Assembly (NCBI GenBank): GCA_009693505.1 | Contig: SHXD01000005.1 | Span: 1-64,000 of the forward strand | DNA from: Limnohabitans sp. | GTDB lineage: Bacteria; Pseudomonadota; Gammaproteobacteria; Burkholderiales; Burkholderiaceae_C | DNA: 64,000 nt | Direction of reading: 5' to 3' | Shown: positions 27,459-37,457 of the stretch, piece after piece | Position numbering within the stretch: the stretch's first letter is position 1 | How the letters are laid out: each line of letters opens with the position of its first letter | Position numbers and translations under genes: made by a program | Notes under the pieces: model-generated | The model's input: only the letters and a program-made list of their open reading frames with translations | The model's database searches: none | What the model was told of the DNA's origin: nothing

Positions 27459-28613
27459 TTATTGAGGAAAAGTGCCTGGCAACAAAATGCTCTTGTCGAC
27501 CGTGTCCATTTGTGTGCGGCCGCAAAAGGCCATGGTCAATTCCAATTCGTTGTGAATGATTTGCAGTGCTTTTTCTACACCGGGCTGGCCCATGGCGCCA
27601 AGGCCATACAAAAAGGCGCGACCAATGTACGTGCCTTGTGCGCCCAACGCGCGAGCCTTCAACACATCTTGACCGCTGCGAATGCCACCGTCCATGTGCA
27701 CTTCAATCTGTTTGCCCACGGCATCCACAATGGCGGGCAAGGCTTCAATGCTGCTTTGGGCGCCGTCAAGTTGACGGCCACCGTGGTTGCTCACAATCAT
27801 GGCATCGGCACCACTTTCAACAGCCAGACGAGCATCTTCAACATCTTGAATGCCCTTCAAAATGATTTTGCCACCCCAGCGTTTTTTGATCCATTCCACA
27901 TCACCCCAATTGAGTCGCGGATCAAACTGCTGAGCTGTCCAAGCAGAAAGTGAACCCATGTTCTCAACGCCTTTAACGTGCCCCACAATGTTGCCAAACT
28001 CGCGGCGCGTTGTGCCCAGCATGCCCAAAGCCCAGCGCGGTTTGGTCGCTATATTGATCATGTTGGCGATGGTTAATTTGGGCGGTGCCGACAAACCGTT
28101 CTTCAAGTCTTTGTGACGTTGACCCAAAATCTGCAAATCCAAGGTAATGACCAAAGCTGAGCAATTGGCAGCACGTGCGCGTTCAATTAGGCGCTCAATG
28201 AAGTCTCGATCTCGCATGACATACAGCTGAAACCAGAAAGGGTGGCCGTCAGTGCCTTTGGAAACATCTTCAATGGAGCAAATGCTCATGGTTGAAAGAG
28301 TGAACGGGATACCAAATTTTTTGGCGGCTCGTGCGGCCAAAATTTCGCCGTCGGCGTGTTGCATGCCTGTCAGGCCGGTGGGCGCAATGGCGACCGGCAT
28401 GGCCACCTGCTGCCCAATCATGGTACTTGCTGTACTGCGATTTTCCATGTTGACCGCAACCCGCTGACGCAATTTGATTTTTTGAAAATCACTTTCGTTA
28501 GCGCGGTAGGTGCTTTCTGTCCAAGAGCCGCTGTCGGCGTAGTCGTAAAACATGCGCGGAACACGTTTTTGAGCCAGTACACGTAACTCTTCAATGGTGG
28601 TGATCACGGACAT
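27459..28613 (-). CDS. lldD: FMN-dependent alpha-hydroxy-acid dehydrogenase, L-lactate dehydrogenase type
   Basis: The 384-residue protein belongs to the FMN-dependent alpha-hydroxyacid dehydrogenase family. It has RMFYDYADSGSWTE, the FMN-binding PVAIAPTGLTGM, the active-site His/Arg in SNHGGRQLDGA, and MDGGIRSGQDVLKA with YIGRAFLYGLGAMG. L-lactate to pyruvate with quinone reduction is the likely reaction; other hydroxyacids are possible. It lies 53 bp downstream of the 56-codon Cys peptide on the same strand and 24 bp before dinB, so an argH-peptide-lldD transcript is plausible. No LldP or LldR gene is adjacent. Confidence 0.9.
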   Translation of the reverse strand: MSVITTIEELRVLAQKRVPRMFYDYADSGSWTESTYRANESDFQKIKLRQRVAVNMENRSTASTMIGQQVAMPVAIAPTGLTGMQHADGEILAARAAKKFGIPFTLSTMSICSIEDVSKGTDGHPFWFQLYVMRDRDFIERLIERARAANCSALVITLDLQILGQRHKDLKNGLSAPPKLTIANMINIATKPRWALGMLGTTRREFGNIVGHVKGVENMGSLSAWTAQQFDPRLNWGDVEWIKKRWGGKIILKGIQDVEDARLAVESGADAMIVSNHGGRQLDGAQSSIEALPAIVDAVGKQIEVHMDGGIRSGQDVLKARALGAQGTYIGRAFLYGLGAMGQPGVEKALQIIHNELELTMAFCGRTQMDTVDKSILLPGTFPQ

Positions 28614-28666
28614 TTTTAATTTCCAATTCTTATTGTGCTACTGAGGAGGCTTGGCATTCAAGCTAA

Positions 28667-28837
28667 TTAGCTGCAGCTGACGCTACCGCAACCTGACATG
28701 GTGGCATTCTTGATGATGGAGGGATTGGCCAATGTTTCTGTTTCGCTGTCAAAGTTCACAGATTTCAAATGCAGGGCCAAGCTAAGACCAGCGGCATAGG
28801 GGGATACCGCAGCTTGTTCAATTTGATTGGTTTCCAT
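28667..28837 (-). CDS. 56-residue peptide with C-terminal CGSVSC motif, unknown function
   Basis: This short frame was found by reading the 237-bp gap between argH and lldD. It opens with ATG at 28837, 8 bases after an AAAGAGGTC ribosome binding site, and ends with TAA at 28669-28667. It starts METNQIEQAAVSPYAAG and ends NATMSGCGSVSCS, with its only cysteines at residues 50 and 55. The body is acidic and leader-like, with a short hydrophobic stretch (AAGLSLALHL), and the C-terminus is small, Ser/Gly/Cys-rich. The layout resembles a ribosomally made peptide precursor or a metal/disulfide-binding tail, but no maturation enzyme other than possibly LldD is adjacent. It starts 13 bp after argH ends. 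I do not recognise the family. Confidence 0.7.
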   Translation of the reverse strand: METNQIEQAAVSPYAAGLSLALHLKSVNFDSETETLANPSIIKNATMSGCGSVSCS

Positions 28838-28849
28838 CTTGACCTCTTT

Positions 28850-30304
28850 TTAAAAATCCAAACGAGCATGATGACGCGCAATTTGTTGTCTGACTTGATC
28901 TGGCGCAGTGCCACCTAAAGTATTGCGGGCATTCAAGGACCCCACCAAGCTGAGACATTCGAATACATCGGCTTGAATGCTAGGGTTGAACTGCTGCAAA
29001 GTGGTCAGGGGCAGTTCGCTCAAGTCCAAGTTTTGTGTTTGCGCTGTTTTAACAGCATGTGCAACCACCTCGTGCGCATCGCGGAAGGGTAGCCCCTTCT
29101 TAACCAAATAATCGGCCAAATCGGTAGCCGTGGCGTAACCTTTTTTAGTAGCAGCTTCCATGGCTACAGCATTGACGCTAATGCCGCCTTCTTTTTGGCC
29201 CGTTTGTGGATTCAATTGTCCACCGATCATTTCGCTGAAGATTCGCAAGGTGTCTTTCAGCGTGTCCACGGTGTCGAACAAAGGTTCTTTGTCCTCTTGA
29301 TTGTCTTTGTTGTACGCCAGCGGCTGGCCTTTCATTAGCATGATGAGTCCCATGAGGTGCCCCACCACGCGGCCTGTTTTGCCACGTGCCAATTCGGGTA
29401 CGTCGGGGTTTTTCTTCTGCGGCATGATGGAACTGCCTGTGGTGAAACGGTCGGCAATTTTCACGAAGCCAAAGTTTTGGCTCATCCATAAAATCAGTTC
29501 TTCGCTCAAGCGGCTGATGTGCACCATGCACAGTGAAGCCGCCGCTGTAAATTCAATGGCAAAGTCGCGGTCGCTGACGCCATCAAGGCTGTTTTGGCAG
29601 ACACAAGCTTGGCCCTGCTCATCCACCATGCCCAAACTGCGAGCCACGCGCTCGCGGTCAAGCGGATAAGTGGTGCCAGCCAATGCGGCAGAACCCAAGG
29701 GAAGGCGGTTGGTGCGGCGACGCACATCGGCCATGCGTTCAGCATCACGTGCAAACATTTCAACATAAGCCAACAGATGATGCGCAAAGCTCACGGGTTG
29801 CGCCACTTGCAAATGCGTGAAGCCCGGCAAGATGATTTCCACATTGCGCTCAGCCACTTCAATCAATGATTTTTGCAGATCGTTTAACAGTTCTCTGATG
29901 AGATCTATTTCGCTGACTAACCACAAGCGCACATCGGTGGCCACTTGGTCATTGCGGCTTCGGCCTGTGTGCAGACGTTTGCCTGCATCTCCCACAATGT
30001 GAGTGAGGCGTGCTTCGATGTTGAGGTGTACGTCTTCAAGGTCCAGTTTCCAGTCAAACTGACCCTTGGTAATTTCGTCGGTAATCTGCGCCATGCCGCG
30101 CTGAATGTCGGTCAGATCTTGGCTGCTGATGATTTTTTGGGCCGACAGCATCTCAGCGTGAGCCAGGCTGCCCTGAATGTCCGATTGCCAAAGTCGCTTG
30201 TCGAAAAACACGCTAGAGGTATAGCGCTTGACCAGGTCGCTCATGGGCTCGGAAAACAAGGCCGACCAGGCCTGGGACTTTTGATCGAATTGGTTTTTAG
30301 ACAT
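28850..30304 (-). CDS. argH: Argininosuccinate lyase
   Basis: ArgH performs the last step of arginine synthesis, splitting argininosuccinate into arginine and fumarate. The 484-residue protein has [18 protein letters not shown], the fumarase-superfamily signature [16 protein letters not shown] with the catalytic serine, and [16 protein letters not shown]. An N-terminal extension of about 20 residues precedes the conserved core. It is divergent from hemC, with 120 bp between starts, and is followed 12 bp later by the 56-codon peptide gene. Confidence 0.97.
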   Translation of the reverse strand: MSKNQFDQKSQAWSALFSEPMSDLVKRYTSSVFFDKRLWQSDIQGSLAHAEMLSAQKIISSQDLTDIQRGMAQITDEITKGQFDWKLDLEDVHLNIEARLTHIVGDAGKRLHTGRSRNDQVATDVRLWLVSEIDLIRELLNDLQKSLIEVAERNVEIILPGFTHLQVAQPVSFAHHLLAYVEMFARDAERMADVRRRTNRLPLGSAALAGTTYPLDRERVARSLGMVDEQGQACVCQNSLDGVSDRDFAIEFTAAASLCMVHISRLSEELILWMSQNFGFVKIADRFTTGSSIMPQKKNPDVPELARGKTGRVVGHLMGLIMLMKGQPLAYNKDNQEDKEPLFDTVDTLKDTLRIFSEMIGGQLNPQTGQKEGGISVNAVAMEAATKKGYATATDLADYLVKKGLPFRDAHEVVAHAVKTAQTQNLDLSELPLTTLQQFNPSIQADVFECLSLVGSLNARNTLGGTAPDQVRQQIARHHARLDF

Positions 30305-30424
30305 TTCCAGATTTTATCGGTTTGCGAGGCTTGTGATGCCTGCGGCCAACTTAACAGGTCTTTTGTCGTGCTAGCATTTGATTTAATTGAAAAATTACGA
30401 ACAAGTTATTGCTTGAAATCCCTT

Positions 30425-31342
30425 ATGCCATCCAATTTACAGCGCCCCATCGTCATCGCCACGCGTGAAAGCCGTTTAGCCCTGTGGCAAGCCGAGCATG
30501 TCCAGGCCATTCTTCAGTCTCGCGGTCACACTGTGCGGCTACTTGGCATGACCACAATGGGCGACCAAATTCTGGATCGAAGTTTAAGCAAAGTGGGCGG
30601 AAAAGGCCTGTTTGTGAAGGAGCTGGAAGTGGCGCTTTCAGAGGGGCGGGCCGACATAGCAGTGCACTCCCTCAAGGACGTTCCCATGGACATGCCCGAG
30701 GGCTTTGAATTGGCCTGCGTCATGGAGCGGGAAGACCCCCGTGATGCGTGGGTGTCCAGCCAATACGCCACTTTGCTGGACTTGCCGCAAGGTGCCGTGG
30801 TGGGCACGTCCAGCCTTCGCCGAACCGTTTTACTCAGAGCACTGCGCCCTGATTTGAAAATTGAGCCTTTGCGTGGCAATTTAGACACGCGCTTACGCAA
30901 ACTGGACGAGGGCCACTTTGCCGGCATTATTTTGGCTGCAGCGGGTTTGAAGCGCTTGGAATTGTCTGACCGAATTCGCCATGTCTTTGACACCGACCAA
31001 ATGTTACCGGCGGCAGGGCAGGGTGCCTTGGGCATTGAAATTTGTACTGGCCGAGCCGACTTGATCGATGCCTTGAAGCCCTTGGCCCACTCAACTTCTT
31101 GGTTGGCAGTGGCAGCAGAGCGCGCCGTCAGCCGCGCCATGGGCGGCAGTTGCTCCATGCCTTTGGCGGCGCATGCCACATTGTCTGGCGCCACATTGAG
31201 TCTGCGTGCGGCATGGGGTGACCCAGAGGGCGCAAGCACCTTGGTCAGGGCTCAAACTGTTGCTGATGTGGGTAGTCTTAAACAGGCTGAAAGTTTAGGG
31301 AGCCAAGTGGCAGCGGAGCTGAGGCGTGGCGGTGCCCATTGA
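30425..31342 (+). CDS. hemC: Porphobilinogen deaminase (hydroxymethylbilane synthase)
   Basis: HemC joins four porphobilinogens on a dipyrromethane cofactor. The 305-residue protein has [40 protein letters not shown] and RGNLDTRL. C243 in [13 protein letters not shown] is the cofactor attachment cysteine, matching E. coli C242. The ATG at 30425 begins the conserved N-terminus; longer in-frame sequence overlaps argH on the other strand. It leads the haem operon hemC-hemD-hemX-hemY. Confidence 0.97.
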   Translation: MPSNLQRPIVIATRESRLALWQAEHVQAILQSRGHTVRLLGMTTMGDQILDRSLSKVGGKGLFVKELEVALSEGRADIAVHSLKDVPMDMPEGFELACVMEREDPRDAWVSSQYATLLDLPQGAVVGTSSLRRTVLLRALRPDLKIEPLRGNLDTRLRKLDEGHFAGIILAAAGLKRLELSDRIRHVFDTDQMLPAAGQGALGIEICTGRADLIDALKPLAHSTSWLAVAAERAVSRAMGGSCSMPLAAHATLSGATLSLRAAWGDPEGASTLVRAQTVADVGSLKQAESLGSQVAAELRRGGAH

Positions 31343-31361
31343 TTCATCCCGCCACAAGGCC

Positions 31362-32141
31362 ATGACGCAAGTTGTGGTCACACGGCCTGAGCAAGATGCA
31401 AGCGCTTGGGTTAAATCATTGAATGAAGCAGGTTTCAAAACCATTCGATTTCCATTGCTCGAACTGTCTGAGTTTTTAACCGCACAAACTGCGTTAGATG
31501 CGTTGGTGCTTTTAAAACGGAGTCAAGCGGTCATGTTTGTCAGTGCCAATGCCGTTCGATTTTTGGCGCACGCACTTCGTCATCAGCCCGATTGGGTTGA
31601 GCACTTTCAGATGGCGCGTGCTTGGTGCACGGGTCCGGGCACAGCGGCCGCTTTGGCGCAATCCGGTATCCCTGCCGGCCAGATTGATCAACCTGCATCG
31701 CAGTCAAGGCAACTCGATTCAGAGGCCCTGTGGGATGTCGTGGCTTCACAAGTGGTTCACGGCATGCATGTGCTGTTTGTTCGCGGTGCTGATGAGTCGG
31801 GAGCAACAGCGGGACGAGATTGGCTGGCCTTAGAGCTTGAAAAGGCACACATCAAGGTTTCTGCCATTGCTGCCTATCAACGCACCCCCACCCAATTGAC
31901 AGAGGCTCAAAAGGTCCAAGTTCAACAATTCATTGCTGACGGCGCCATCTGGGTGTTCAGCAGTTCAGCTGCCCTTCAAGCCCTTGTCACTCAGTGCCCG
32001 CTGGCCAATTGGTCAATGGCCAAGGCCACTGTCACACATCCCAGAATGGCTGACTTGGCTCAAAAAATGGGTTGGGGCGCTGTTGCTATTGCCCCACCAG
32101 GGCTCAGTTCATTGCAGGCATCTATAAAATCGTTGGCATGA
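31362..32141 (+). CDS. hemD: Uroporphyrinogen-III synthase
   Basis: HemD closes and inverts hydroxymethylbilane to uroporphyrinogen III. The sequence is weakly conserved, as always in this family, but starts with the typical VVVTRPEQDASAW, has MFVSANAVRFLAHAL and WVFSSSAALQALV, and lies directly after hemC. The ATG at 31362 (259 residues) is preferred because it begins the conserved strand; a GTG at 31326 would add 12 residues and overlap hemC by 17 bp. The stop overlaps the hemX start. Confidence 0.92.
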   Translation: MTQVVVTRPEQDASAWVKSLNEAGFKTIRFPLLELSEFLTAQTALDALVLLKRSQAVMFVSANAVRFLAHALRHQPDWVEHFQMARAWCTGPGTAAALAQSGIPAGQIDQPASQSRQLDSEALWDVVASQVVHGMHVLFVRGADESGATAGRDWLALELEKAHIKVSAIAAYQRTPTQLTEAQKVQVQQFIADGAIWVFSSSAALQALVTQCPLANWSMAKATVTHPRMADLAQKMGWGAVAIAPPGLSSLQASIKSLA

Positions 32142-33193
32142 GCCCTGAAAATTCTAAGGAACCAACTGTCCAGCCTGCGATCACATCGATGCAGGACACA
32201 AGGGCGCAAAAACGACCCTTGATATTTTGGTTGCCTGTGCTGTTGGCTGTCGTGGCGATTCTTTTCAGTGGCCTGCTCTGGGAAAAGCTTTCGCGCATTC
32301 AAGGCCAACTGGCAAGGCAAAGTGCAGATGCAGGTCAACAATCTCTGGAAGCCAAAGCCTGGGCCAAGCAAGCACAAGACAGCGTGAAAGACAGTGCTTC
32401 CCGAATGGCTTTGGTTGAATCTCGGTTGGGCGAGGCTAGCTTACAGCGGGCTCAACTGGAGGAGTTGATTCAAACTTTGTCGCGTTCACGTGATGAAAAC
32501 TTGATTTTGGACATTGAATCTTCTTTGCGGCTGGCTCAGCAGCAGGCTCAATTAACCAGTAGCTTGGAGCCTTTGTTGGGCGTTCTCAAAACCGCCCAAG
32601 CGCGCCTTCAAAGAGCATCCAATCCGCGCTTGATTGGCATTCAACGAGCCATTGACCGCGACCTTGAGCTTGTCAAATCAGTTCAAATTACAGACCTGCC
32701 CGGCATGTTGTTGGTGTTGGACGAAATTGTGGCCTTGGCCGATGAGTTGCCCTTGGCCAATGAAATGAACCGATCGTCATTGACGCCCTCCAAGTCAGCT
32801 GATCCAAATCCGGCCACCCCTCAGAATTCGGCTTGGTGGAGTTCAGTGTTTGACCGTTTCATGCTTGAAGCGCGTGGCTTATTGAGGGTGAGCCGCATCG
32901 ACAGTCCTGAGGCAGCACTCTTAGCTCCTGAGCAAGGATTTTTTCTGCGTGAGAATTTGAAACTTAAATTGCTCAATGCAAGACTGGGTTTGTTGGCCAG
33001 ACAAAACGATGCAGCCCGCGCAGACATGCAAGCAGTCGCCGTAGTCTTGAAAAAATATTTCGACCCAGGAGCTCGCAAAACACAACATGCGCTGCAATTG
33101 TTGGAGAAAGCGCAAGCATTGAGCAAAGGCAATGCCATTCCAAGACTCGATGGCACGATGGCTGCATTGGCCACCGCCTCCTCTGGAAAGTAA
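32138..33193 (+). CDS. hemX: HemX-like membrane-anchored coiled-coil protein
   Basis: The 351-residue protein has a cytoplasmic N-terminus, one membrane segment (about residues 28-49, FWLPVLLAVVAILFSG) and a long coiled coil rich in Gln, Ala and Glu, followed by an alpha-helical domain. It matches the HemX family always found between hemD and hemY; the name uroporphyrinogen-III C-methyltransferase that is often attached is not supported by any methyltransferase motif. It is coupled to hemD by ATGA and may scaffold haem-synthesis enzymes at the membrane. Confidence 0.88.
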   Translation: MSPENSKEPTVQPAITSMQDTRAQKRPLIFWLPVLLAVVAILFSGLLWEKLSRIQGQLARQSADAGQQSLEAKAWAKQAQDSVKDSASRMALVESRLGEASLQRAQLEELIQTLSRSRDENLILDIESSLRLAQQQAQLTSSLEPLLGVLKTAQARLQRASNPRLIGIQRAIDRDLELVKSVQITDLPGMLLVLDEIVALADELPLANEMNRSSLTPSKSADPNPATPQNSAWWSSVFDRFMLEARGLLRVSRIDSPEAALLAPEQGFFLRENLKLKLLNARLGLLARQNDAARADMQAVAVVLKKYFDPGARKTQHALQLLEKAQALSKGNAIPRLDGTMAALATASSGK

Positions 33194-33199
33194 AACGGC

Positions 33200-34486
33200 A
33201 TGCGCGCAGCACTTTGGCTTGTGAGTTTGTTTGCGGTGGCTGTGGCCACGGCCTTGCTGGCTTCAAACAACGTCGGCACGGTTGCCATTTTCTGGACGCC
33301 CTACCGCGTCGATCTCTCCCTAAATTTGGTTTTGTTTGGGCTGGTCATGATTTTATTGACCTTGCATTGGGCGCAACGGGCACTCACAGCCTTGTTTGAG
33401 TTGCCTCGGCAAGCCAAGCGCTGGCGCTTGCAACAAAAGGAACGTGCGGCACATGGTGCCTTGCTAGATGCCATGGCCCAGTTTATGGAAGGCAGATTTT
33501 TGCGCGCGCGCAAATCTGCTGAGATGGTGCTTGTCAGAGAAAAGTCTTTGTCCGATGGTGGTGAAATATTGGAGCATGCAGGCGCCTTGCGTTGTGTTGC
33601 GCACATTTTGGTGGCTGAATCTGCCCATGCATTGCATGACAAAGTCACACGTCAGTCCCATTTGGACCAGGCCTTGCAAGAGCCAGCTGGCGGCTTCGCC
33701 AATCTGCGTCAATCTCTGATGGAAGGTAGCATGCTGCGTGCCGCTCGATGGGCACTGGATGACAGAGATGCTTCAGAGAGTTTGCTTTGGTTAGATCGCT
33801 TGCCACTCGGTGTATCACGTCGAACATTGGCCATGCGATTGCGATTGAAGGCTGCGCGCTTGGCGGGTGAATCATCGCAGGCTTTGGACACCGCGCTGTT
33901 GCTGATCAAGCATCGCGCTTTTGCTTCAGAAGCTGCCGAGAGCATGATTCGCAGCTTGGTTTTTGAATTGATTGCAAAAACGCATGAGTTAGGACAAATG
34001 CAGCGTCTTTGGGCTCGTTTGGGTGAAGCGCAGCGTTTGTCACCCGATCTGGCCATTCAAGCCGCACTGCATTGGCTAAGCCTCAAGGGAGAGCCGGTTG
34101 TGATGAGGGCTTGGTTAAAGCCCATTTGGGTCAGGTGGCAAGCAAGCCCTCAGACTTTGTCCAAGGCGCAACAATTGAAGTTGACCCAAGCTTTAGAGAA
34201 AAGCTTCACAGGACAAGATACAAGCGAAGAGCGTGATTGGTTGGCACTCATTGAGTCGGCTCAAAAAAGCAATCCACGTGAACCTCTTTTGCAGTTTTTA
34301 GCTGGACGCTTGTGTCAAAAAAGACAGTTGTGGGGAAAGGCTCAGTTGCTTCTTTCACAAGCTGCACCAGCGCTAGAAGATTCCGTCATACGCAGACAGG
34401 CTTGGCGCTCATTGGCAGAGCTTGCCGAACAAAGAGAAGATCTGTCGGCAGCCATAACGGCCTTGAAGAAAGCGGCAATGGAATAA
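33200..34486 (+). CDS. hemY: HemY-like inner-membrane TPR protein
   Basis: The 428-residue protein has two N-terminal membrane helices (about 5-22 and 42-60), the family motif NNVGTVAIFWTPYRVDLSLN between them, and a long helical-repeat (TPR-like) region. This proteobacterial HemY is unrelated to the protoporphyrinogen oxidase of the same name in Bacillus and binds haem-pathway enzymes. It starts 6 bp after hemX and ends in a strong terminator, closing the hem operon. Confidence 0.9.
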   Translation: MRAALWLVSLFAVAVATALLASNNVGTVAIFWTPYRVDLSLNLVLFGLVMILLTLHWAQRALTALFELPRQAKRWRLQQKERAAHGALLDAMAQFMEGRFLRARKSAEMVLVREKSLSDGGEILEHAGALRCVAHILVAESAHALHDKVTRQSHLDQALQEPAGGFANLRQSLMEGSMLRAARWALDDRDASESLLWLDRLPLGVSRRTLAMRLRLKAARLAGESSQALDTALLLIKHRAFASEAAESMIRSLVFELIAKTHELGQMQRLWARLGEAQRLSPDLAIQAALHWLSLKGEPVVMRAWLKPIWVRWQASPQTLSKAQQLKLTQALEKSFTGQDTSEERDWLALIESAQKSNPREPLLQFLAGRLCQKRQLWGKAQLLLSQAAPALEDSVIRRQAWRSLAELAEQREDLSAAITALKKAAME

Positions 34487-34511
34487 AAAAAGGACCCGCA
34501 AGTCCTTTTTT
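34486..34511. terminator. Bidirectional terminator between hemY and rne
   Basis: A 10-bp stem (AAAAAAGGAC / GTCCTTTTTT) with a 6-nt loop overlaps the last base of the hemY stop codon and has A and T tracts on opposite sides. It can end both the hem operon and the convergent rne transcript. Confidence 0.85.
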
Positions 34512-34562
34512 GACAGAAGCAAGAATCTCAGGTTCTGTGCATCTTTTGGCCACTTGCTGCCA

Positions 34563-37457
34563 TTAGAAAGGCAGTTTCATGTCGCTCAAGTCTTTGCGAG
34601 TTTCCACCAAGACCAAGGGCCCTTCATCGTGTACGACAACGGGCGGTCGCAAACGCTGAATATGCTCGGCTTTGGGCTCGGCCGCAATGGCAGCTTGAAC
34701 TTGTGCAATTTTTTCTGGATCAGAGTTGACCCACTGCAGACCTGAGCCTTCTGCGACTTGCACGAGGCTTGCCATGGGCAATTCGTAGGCTTGAACCTTA
34801 GGCAAGCTTGGGACTGAGGCGAGAGCTTGAGTTGGAGCTTGAATTGAAACCGATACTGCGGCTGGCGCTGCGGATGCAACTGGCTCTGCTTTGGCCGTTG
34901 AGTCCACGGGCGCAGCGGTGCTTGCCGCACGGTCAAAGTAGGAGCGCGCTACGGGTGCTTGTTCTTGAGCTTGCACTTCTTGCGAAGCTTGATCAGTTTG
35001 CAAATTCTCGGGATTGTTACCGTCGCTGTTGGTGTTGCGTTCTCTGCGATCGCGGCCATAACGATCACGGGAGCGACGTTCTCTGCGTTCTGGCGTTCCA
35101 TTTGCAGAATCTTGACGCTCTTCCCCTTGAGAACTTGACTCTGAAGCGCCATTGGGCTGGTTGTCATTGTTGTAGTTCAACTCAGCTTGGGCTGGCCCGA
35201 GATTCTCTGTGTTTTCAGAGCCGCTGTTTTGGCGAGTATTCTCGTTGCTGCGACGCTCACCGCGCTCACCACGTTCTCTGCGGCCTTCGCCGCGCTCGCG
35301 TCTGCCTTCTCCGCGAGGGGCTCTTTCTGAGCGTGCTTCATTGCGCGTGTCTGCCTGGCTTGAATCTGTCGCTTCAGCATTGACATTTTGAGTGTCGACG
35401 GCATTGTTGCCATTGGGGTTGGAGCTTTCACGGCGTTCGCCGCGCTCAGTTCGTTCACCACGTTGACCATTGCGATCGCTGCGTTCTGCACCTCGGCGGT
35501 TGCCGCCATTTTCGCGCGGAGCGCGTGTTTCAGTGCTTTCGTTGCGCTCGGTTGCGCCTTCAGTGCGTTCACCGCGATCATTCCGATCGCCACGACGGCC
35601 GCCACGGCCACCGCGTCCACCCCGCCGATCGCCGTTGCGTTCGCCGCGTTCATTGCGCTCGCCATCTTGCGCTGTGCGTTCGCCACGCTTGCCCACATTT
35701 TTGGCAGGCTCTTCTTTGGTTTCTGTCGTACCGCCAAACAAGCGCTTCAGCCAACCAAAGAAACCGCCTGAGCTTTCAGTTTTTGCAAGGCTTTGGCTGG
35801 TTTGAGCTGGAGCTGGCTTTGTGACTTGAGCCTTCGGCAAGGACGCTGGCGCAGGTGCGTCAGGCAACACGCCTTTGATGACCGGTGTTTGACGGTTGGT
35901 GGGCTCTTGCGAGCGACGCGTGACGGTGGTGGGATCTTCCACCACTTCAGCCATGGTGTAGCTTGCTTCGATATTGTCCAAGCGAGGGTCGTCGTGCTTC
36001 AAACGCTCTAGCTTGTAGTGCGGAGTTTCCAAAGATTTATTTGGAACCAACAACACATTGATGCGCTGCTTCAATTCAATCTTGGCAATTTCAGGACGCT
36101 TTTCGTTCAACAAGAAAGAGGCCACTTCCACAGGCACTTGCGCGTGCACTGCGGCCGTGTTGTCCTTCATAGACTCTTCTTGGATGATGCGTAAAATTTG
36201 CAAAGCAGAGCTCTCTGTGTCGCGAACGTGGCCTGAGCCGCCGCAACGAGGGCAAGGAATGGAGGATCCTTCAGCGAGCGCAGGCTTCAAGCGTTGGCGG
36301 CTCATTTCCAGTAAACCAAACTTGCTGATGGAACCAAACTGAACGCGTGCACGGTCTTGACGCAACGCATCGCGCAGACGATTCTCGACATCACGACGGT
36401 TGCGCGACTCTTCCATGTCAATGAAGTCAATGACGATCAGGCCACCCAAATCGCGCAAACGCATTTGGCGGGCCACTTCGTCGGCGGCTTCAAGGTTGGT
36501 GCGCGTAGCGGTTTCTTCAATGTCACCGCCTTTGATGGCGCGAGCAGAGTTGACGTCAACCGACACCAAGGCTTCAGTGTGGTCAATGACGATGGCGCCG
36601 CCAGAGGGCAATTGCACCGTGCGTGCATAAGCCGATTCAATTTGGTGCTCAATTTGGAAACGGCTGAACAGCGGTGCATCGTCGCGGTAGCGCTTCACAC
36701 GCGGTGCAAACTCGGGCATCACGTGGCTCATAAACTGCTGAGCTTGATCGTAGATGTCGTCGGTGTCGATCAGGATGTCGCCGATGTCACTGTTGAAGTA
36801 ATCGCGAATGGCGCGAATGACCAAGCTGGACTCTTGGTAAATGAGGAAGGCGCCTTTGGCACCTTGCGTGGCGCCGTCAATGGCGGTCCACAACTTGAGC
36901 AAATAGTTCAAGTCCCATTGCAATTCGGGCGCGCTGCGTCCAATGCCTGCGGTGCGTGCAATGATGGACATTCCTTTGGGATACTCCAACTGGTCCATGG
37001 CTTCTTTAAGCTCAGCACGGTCGTCGCCTTCAATGCGTCGGCTAACACCACCGCCGCGTGGGTTGTTGGGCATGAGGACCACATAGCGGCCGGCCAAACT
37101 GATGAAGGTGGTGAGGGCCGCGCCCTTGTTACCACGTTCTTCTTTTTCCACTTGTACCAAGAGTTCTTGGCCTTCACGAATGACATCGTTGATGCGCGCT
37201 TGGCTAACAGGCACGCCTTCGGCGAAGTATTGGCGGGAGATTTCTTTGAAAGGCAAGAAGCCGTGGCGTTCTTCGCCGTAGTCGACGAAGCAGGCTTCAA
37301 GAGAGGGCTCGACACGCGTGACAACCGCTTTGTAGATGTTGCCTTTGCGTTGTTCGCGGCCTTCAATTTCAATTTCGTAGTCGAGTAGTTTTTGTCCATC
37401 GACGATGGCCAAGCGGCGTTCTTCAGCCTGCGTGGCGTTGATCAGCATCCGTTTCAT
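34563..37457 (-). CDS. rne: Ribonuclease E
   Basis: RNase E is the main endonuclease of mRNA decay and rRNA/tRNA processing and the scaffold of the degradosome. The 964-residue protein has an S1 domain near residues 33-115, a 5'-sensor and RNase H-like fold, metal ligands D301 and D344, and the zinc-link CPRC at 402-405. From about residue 545 onward it is a low-complexity tail rich in Arg, Gly, Glu and Asn with RGG-like repeats and then Ala/Val/Gln, ending PTQALASVPSLPKV...DMKLPF. The ATG at 37457 gives the canonical MKRMLINA start after AAGGGA. The upstream gap of 531 bp probably contains a long 5' leader. Confidence 0.96.
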   Translation of the reverse strand: MKRMLINATQAEERRLAIVDGQKLLDYEIEIEGREQRKGNIYKAVVTRVEPSLEACFVDYGEERHGFLPFKEISRQYFAEGVPVSQARINDVIREGQELLVQVEKEERGNKGAALTTFISLAGRYVVLMPNNPRGGGVSRRIEGDDRAELKEAMDQLEYPKGMSIIARTAGIGRSAPELQWDLNYLLKLWTAIDGATQGAKGAFLIYQESSLVIRAIRDYFNSDIGDILIDTDDIYDQAQQFMSHVMPEFAPRVKRYRDDAPLFSRFQIEHQIESAYARTVQLPSGGAIVIDHTEALVSVDVNSARAIKGGDIEETATRTNLEAADEVARQMRLRDLGGLIVIDFIDMEESRNRRDVENRLRDALRQDRARVQFGSISKFGLLEMSRQRLKPALAEGSSIPCPRCGGSGHVRDTESSALQILRIIQEESMKDNTAAVHAQVPVEVASFLLNEKRPEIAKIELKQRINVLLVPNKSLETPHYKLERLKHDDPRLDNIEASYTMAEVVEDPTTVTRRSQEPTNRQTPVIKGVLPDAPAPASLPKAQVTKPAPAQTSQSLAKTESSGGFFGWLKRLFGGTTETKEEPAKNVGKRGERTAQDGERNERGERNGDRRGGRGGRGGRRGDRNDRGERTEGATERNESTETRAPRENGGNRRGAERSDRNGQRGERTERGERRESSNPNGNNAVDTQNVNAEATDSSQADTRNEARSERAPRGEGRRERGEGRRERGERGERRSNENTRQNSGSENTENLGPAQAELNYNNDNQPNGASESSSQGEERQDSANGTPERRERRSRDRYGRDRRERNTNSDGNNPENLQTDQASQEVQAQEQAPVARSYFDRAASTAAPVDSTAKAEPVASAAPAAVSVSIQAPTQALASVPSLPKVQAYELPMASLVQVAEGSGLQWVNSDPEKIAQVQAAIAAEPKAEHIQRLRPPVVVHDEGPLVLVETRKDLSDMKLPF

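Noticed and set aside
34808-35805. Long open frames antisense to the rne tail, including Ala-rich and Arg-rich ones over 100 codons
   Set aside because: They mirror the low-complexity GER/NGR-rich coding of RNase E; no start signals or homology are apparent.
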